Assembly: GCA_020056205.1 (NCBI GenBank)
Contig: JAGVIF010000333.1
Coordinates: 1-14,913, forward strand
Length of the DNA: 14,913 nt
Origin: Lentisphaeria bacterium
GTDB taxonomy: Bacteria > Verrucomicrobiota > Lentisphaeria > Victivallales > GWF2-50-93
Reading direction: 5' to 3'
In this document: in pieces, positions 13,483 through 14,913 of the stretch
Numbering within the stretch: position 1 is the first letter of the stretch
Layout of the letters: the number at the start of each line of letters is the position of its first letter
Program-made: the position numbers and the translations under genes
Notes under the pieces: generated by a model
The model's database searches: none
Told to the model about the DNA's origin: nothing
The model's input: the letters and a program-made list of their open reading frames with translations, nothing else

Positions 13483-13530
13483 GGATGACGGATGGTCGGA
13501 TTATTGGATGAATGGATGGACGGATGACTG
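13483..13530. repeat. Six-copy degenerate octamer array (GATGGnCG)
   Basis: Units are GGATGACG, GATGGTCG, GATTATTG, GATGAATG, GATGGACG and GATGACTG with a constant 8-bp period over 48 bases. This is the same length and period as the array at 4069-4116, whose reverse complement has GATTGGnG-like words. Confidence 0.75.
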
Positions 13531-13634
13531 ATACTTAAAGAAATAAATTCCTAACTGATTTATACTTATTAAGGGTCATTATTGAGCATGCCTGAGCTTG
13601 AAAATATGCGCAAATATCAACCTAAATTGGTATA

Positions 13635-13675
13635 GTTGGAGTTCACAGCTTTAGCGTGAGTTTTGAGGAAGTGTC
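13635..13675. repeat. 41-bp interspersed word, right copy
   Basis: Inverted counterpart of 4125-4165 with two mismatches. It runs directly into the AGTGTCAG octamer array, sharing its last six bases (13670-13675). Confidence 0.8.
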
Positions 13676-13709
13676 AGAGTATCAGAGTATCAGAGTATCA
13701 GAGTGTCAG
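13670..13709. repeat. Five-copy octamer array (AGTATCAG)
   Basis: AGTGTCAG, three AGTATCAG and AGTGTCAG with an exact 8-bp period, followed by a partial AGTG. The outer units share the same variant base, again suggesting growth from the centre. Confidence 0.85.
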
Positions 13710-13772
13710 AGTGAAAAAAGTAGAAAGGAGAAGGGAGAAAGTAGAAAAGTTTTCTAAATTCTAAATTTTTGT

Positions 13773-13817
13773 ATGTCTCTTCTGTCTCTTTCGTCTCTTA
13801 TGTCCCTTATATCCCTC
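13773..13817. repeat. Five-copy nonamer array (xxGTCTCTT)
   Basis: Units are ATGTCTCTT, CTGTCTCTT, TCGTCTCTT, ATGTCCCTT and ATATCCCTC with an exact 9-bp period. The two leading bases of each unit vary most. Confidence 0.8.
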
Positions 13818-13821
13818 GCCT

Positions 13822-13842
13822 GCCCTGAGCTTGTCGAAGGGC
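13822..13842. repeat. 21-bp palindromic repeat (GCCCT...AGGGC)
   Basis: GCCCT and AGGGC flank GAGCTTGTCGA. The reverse complement begins GCCCTTCGACAAGCTCAGG, a word I recognise as a widespread interspersed repeat in many bacterial genomes. Only one copy is present here. Confidence 0.6.
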
Positions 13843-13891
13843 GGTGAAAGAAATTGGAAATTCTGAATTCTGGTTACTTTTCAATCAATCG

Positions 13892-13929
13892 CGACCCCGA
13901 CCCCGACCCCGAAAAAAGCGGCAGTTTCA
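13892..13929. repeat. CGACCC hexamer run and 26-bp word before trpF
   Basis: Three and a half CGACCC units (13892-13912) are followed by an A-run and GCGGCAGTTTCA. The part 13904-13929 repeats 13-38 with one mismatch in the same orientation. The hexamer run has an exact inverted counterpart at 14634-14654 on the other side of trpF. The trpF SD begins two bases after the word. Confidence 0.8.
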
Positions 13930-13944
13930 GCGGAGGGAAAAACG

Positions 13945-14598
13945 TTGAACAATAACTCAAAGGTAATAAAAATTTGCGGGATAAGGAGGCCTGAAGACGC
14001 TCTTTTCGCCGTATCTCAAGGAGCTAATTCGATAGGTTTTGTCGCCTACCCAAAGAGTCCGAGATTTGTCTCCCCTGTTGAGGTGGAAAAAATCATCTCA
14101 GCCGTATCTCCGCGGATACGTTTCGTCGGCGTCTTCGTTGACCCTAAAGCGCGGGAAATATCTGAATATTCCGGCTCCGGACTGAATGTCATACAGATAC
14201 ATTTGCGATATTCGCAAAAAAACGAAAAATTCGGCATGGCTATTAAAAACTCCTTCCCATCCCTTGAAATATGGATTGCTTTAAACACTTCCGATGAAGG
14301 AGAGAACGACTTTTCCTCCTTCGCCGATGCGGTTTTGTATGATAGTTTTGATCCTGTGAAAATAGGAGGAACCGGCGCGCTTTCCGACTGGCAAAAAGCC
14401 GCAGAAATGAGAAAAAAAATCAGCCGAAAATTTATTTTGGCAGGAGGCCTCTCCCCCGAAAATGTGGCGGCGGCGATAAAATATGTCCTGCCCGACGGCG
14501 TGGATGTCAGCAGCGGCGTCGAGTCAAGGCCGGGAGTCAAGGACAAGGTAAAAATGAAGGCCTTTATAAAAAACGCAGTCCGAGCCTTTGCCCTGTAA
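13945..14598 (+). CDS. trpF: Phosphoribosylanthranilate isomerase
   Basis: Catalyses the Amadori rearrangement of phosphoribosylanthranilate in tryptophan synthesis. A complete (beta/alpha)8 barrel of 217 residues is visible: the general base C11 in KICGIRRPEDA, GFVAYPKSPR (31-40), VGVFVDP (61-67), the general acid D133 in LYDS, GGTG (141-144), LAGGLSPENV (165-174) and DVSSGVESRPGVKD (187-200). The usual VQLHG strand reads VIQIHLRYS (82-90), so the glycine after histidine is not conserved. The start is TTG at 13945, seven bases after GGAGGG, the same arrangement as folP. No other trp gene is in the window; it stands alone between repeat spacers. Confidence 0.95.
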   Translation: MNNNSKVIKICGIRRPEDALFAVSQGANSIGFVAYPKSPRFVSPVEVEKIISAVSPRIRFVGVFVDPKAREISEYSGSGLNVIQIHLRYSQKNEKFGMAIKNSFPSLEIWIALNTSDEGENDFSSFADAVLYDSFDPVKIGGTGALSDWQKAAEMRKKISRKFILAGGLSPENVAAAIKYVLPDGVDVSSGVESRPGVKDKVKMKAFIKNAVRAFAL

Positions 14599-14633
14599 AT
14601 ATAAGCCAATTGAGAAGTTCTAAAGTTCTAATT

Positions 14634-14654
14634 TCGGGGTCGGGGTCGGGGTCG
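14634..14654. repeat. TCGGGG hexamer run after trpF
   Basis: Three and a half TCGGGG units, an exact 21-base reverse complement of 13892-13912. With that run it brackets trpF. Confidence 0.85.
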
Positions 14655-14769
14655 AATACCGCTAAGTTAAGGATTTCGAAAAAAGTAACTCGGGTCTATC
14701 TGACCCGATAAGTCGCGGGTCAAATAGACCCGCGCTACCTCGAAATGCGCATTAACTTAGCGGCATTCG
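14653..14769. repeat. Cloverleaf-like multi-stem palindrome
   Basis: The outer stem pairs CGAATaCCGCTAAGTTAA (14653-14670) with TTAACTTAGCGGcATTCG (14752-14769), 17 of 18 bases matching. A second stem pairs ATTTCGA (14673-14679) with TCGAAAT (14740-14746). Inside are two hairpins: CGGGTC/GACCCG (14691-14707, loop TATCT) and CGCGGGTC/GACCCGCG (14714-14734, loop AAATA). No T-tract follows. It could be a repeat insertion within a repeat or a structured RNA. Confidence 0.8.
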
Positions 14770-14800
14770 GGTCGGTATCGAATGCGAAGCCAAATGGGGA

Positions 14801-14844
14801 GTTCGGAAATGCGAAAATGTAGCACAGGCATCTTGCCTGTGTCC
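14801..14844. repeat. 44-bp interspersed word with 8-3-8 hairpin, right copy
   Basis: Inverted counterpart of 4418-4461 with three mismatches. The hairpin CACAGGCA-TCT-TGCCTGTG is kept intact. Confidence 0.8.
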
Positions 14845-14913
14845 TTGAATCGGAGAAACGGCGAACCGGAGAAACGGAGATAGGAAAAACAGTGAACATC
14901 GAACATTCAACAT

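Larger units (their letters stand above)
13379..13944. repeat. 566-bp non-coding spacer between divergent phosphatase and trpF genes
   Basis: No gene is visible. Contents in order: an AT-rich stretch next to the phosphatase start that probably holds its promoter; six octamers of GATGGnCG type (13483-13530); a 41-bp word (13635-13675) inverted relative to 4125-4165; five octamers AGTATCAG (13670-13709); a GTAGAAAGGAG-like purine tract; five nonamers of GTCTCTT type (13773-13817); a 21-bp stem GCCCT...AGGGC (13822-13842); and CGACCC hexamers (13892-13912) leading to the trpF ribosome binding site. Confidence 0.85.
14599..14913. other. Repeat-rich region downstream of trpF
   Basis: No gene is seen. 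It holds two AAGTTCTA octamers (14615-14630), TCGGGG hexamers (14634-14654), a multi-stem palindrome (14653-14769), the 44-bp hairpin word (14801-14844), two copies of CGGAGAAACGG (14851-14861 and 14867-14877) and a short GAACATC/GAACATT heptamer run near the window end. Confidence 0.8.

Noticed and set aside
4125..13675. A composite transposon bounded by the inverted 41-bp words
   Set aside because: The enclosed genes are core housekeeping genes, no transposase or target duplication is present, and the words are embedded in similar arrays that occur also outside the pair.
13670..13709. CRISPR array
   Set aside because: Units are 7-9 bp with no spacers, and no cas gene is nearby.

Overview
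The window looks like chromosomal DNA from an uncultured Gram-negative-type bacterium of moderate GC content. An outer-membrane lifestyle is suggested by an apolipoprotein N-acyltransferase (lnt) beside phosphatidylethanolamine synthesis genes. The spacers are unusually rich in short-period tandem arrays and nested palindromes. Several candidate phyla (for example Omnitrophota or other PVC-neighbouring lineages) would fit, but the sequence alone does not let me assign one. There is no tRNA, rRNA, CRISPR array, transposase or phage gene.

Left block (+ strand, 273-3077): folP (dihydropteroate synthase), cdaA (diadenylate cyclase, cyclic-di-AMP synthesis) and a ybbR/cdaR-type regulator of the cyclase. 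folP and cdaA are separated by a 41-bp hairpin repeat. A 131-bp, more elaborate copy of the same repeat follows ybbR.

Accessory block (- strand, 3226-6018): a small SAM methyltransferase overlapping a 50-codon DsrE-like C-terminal ORF, a nucleoside phosphorylase family gene, and the C-terminal half of a RecF/SMC-like AAA ATPase without its Walker A half. A 0.55-kb non-coding spacer made of 7-, 8- and 9-bp tandem arrays lies at 3954-4502.

Core operon (- strand, 13378 down to 6148): a membrane-anchored GAF-SpoIIE (PP2C) phosphatase, DUF2062 protein, psd, pssA, an NDP-sugar epimerase, lnt and tlyA. From DUF2062 to tlyA the genes are fused by TAATG or ATGA overlaps, apart from one 20-nt gap, so they are almost certainly one transcript. 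Psd and PssA make phosphatidylethanolamine, the favoured acyl donor of Lnt, so the operon joins phospholipid supply to lipoprotein maturation. Two back-to-back hairpin repeats sit between the phosphatase and the rest.

Right end (13379-14913): a second tandem-array spacer whose inventory mirrors the left one in inverse orientation, then an isolated trpF (+) flanked by inverted hexamer repeats, then a cloverleaf-like multi-stem palindrome and further repeat words to the window end.

The most unusual signal is the repeat system. A 16-9-16 hairpin exists as a 41-bp simple form, a 101-bp form with a 60-bp palindrome in its loop, and a 131-bp form with a further 30-bp palindrome inside that 60-bp unit. 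A second 41-bp hairpin keeps the same 9-base loop but has different, mutually complementary arms.
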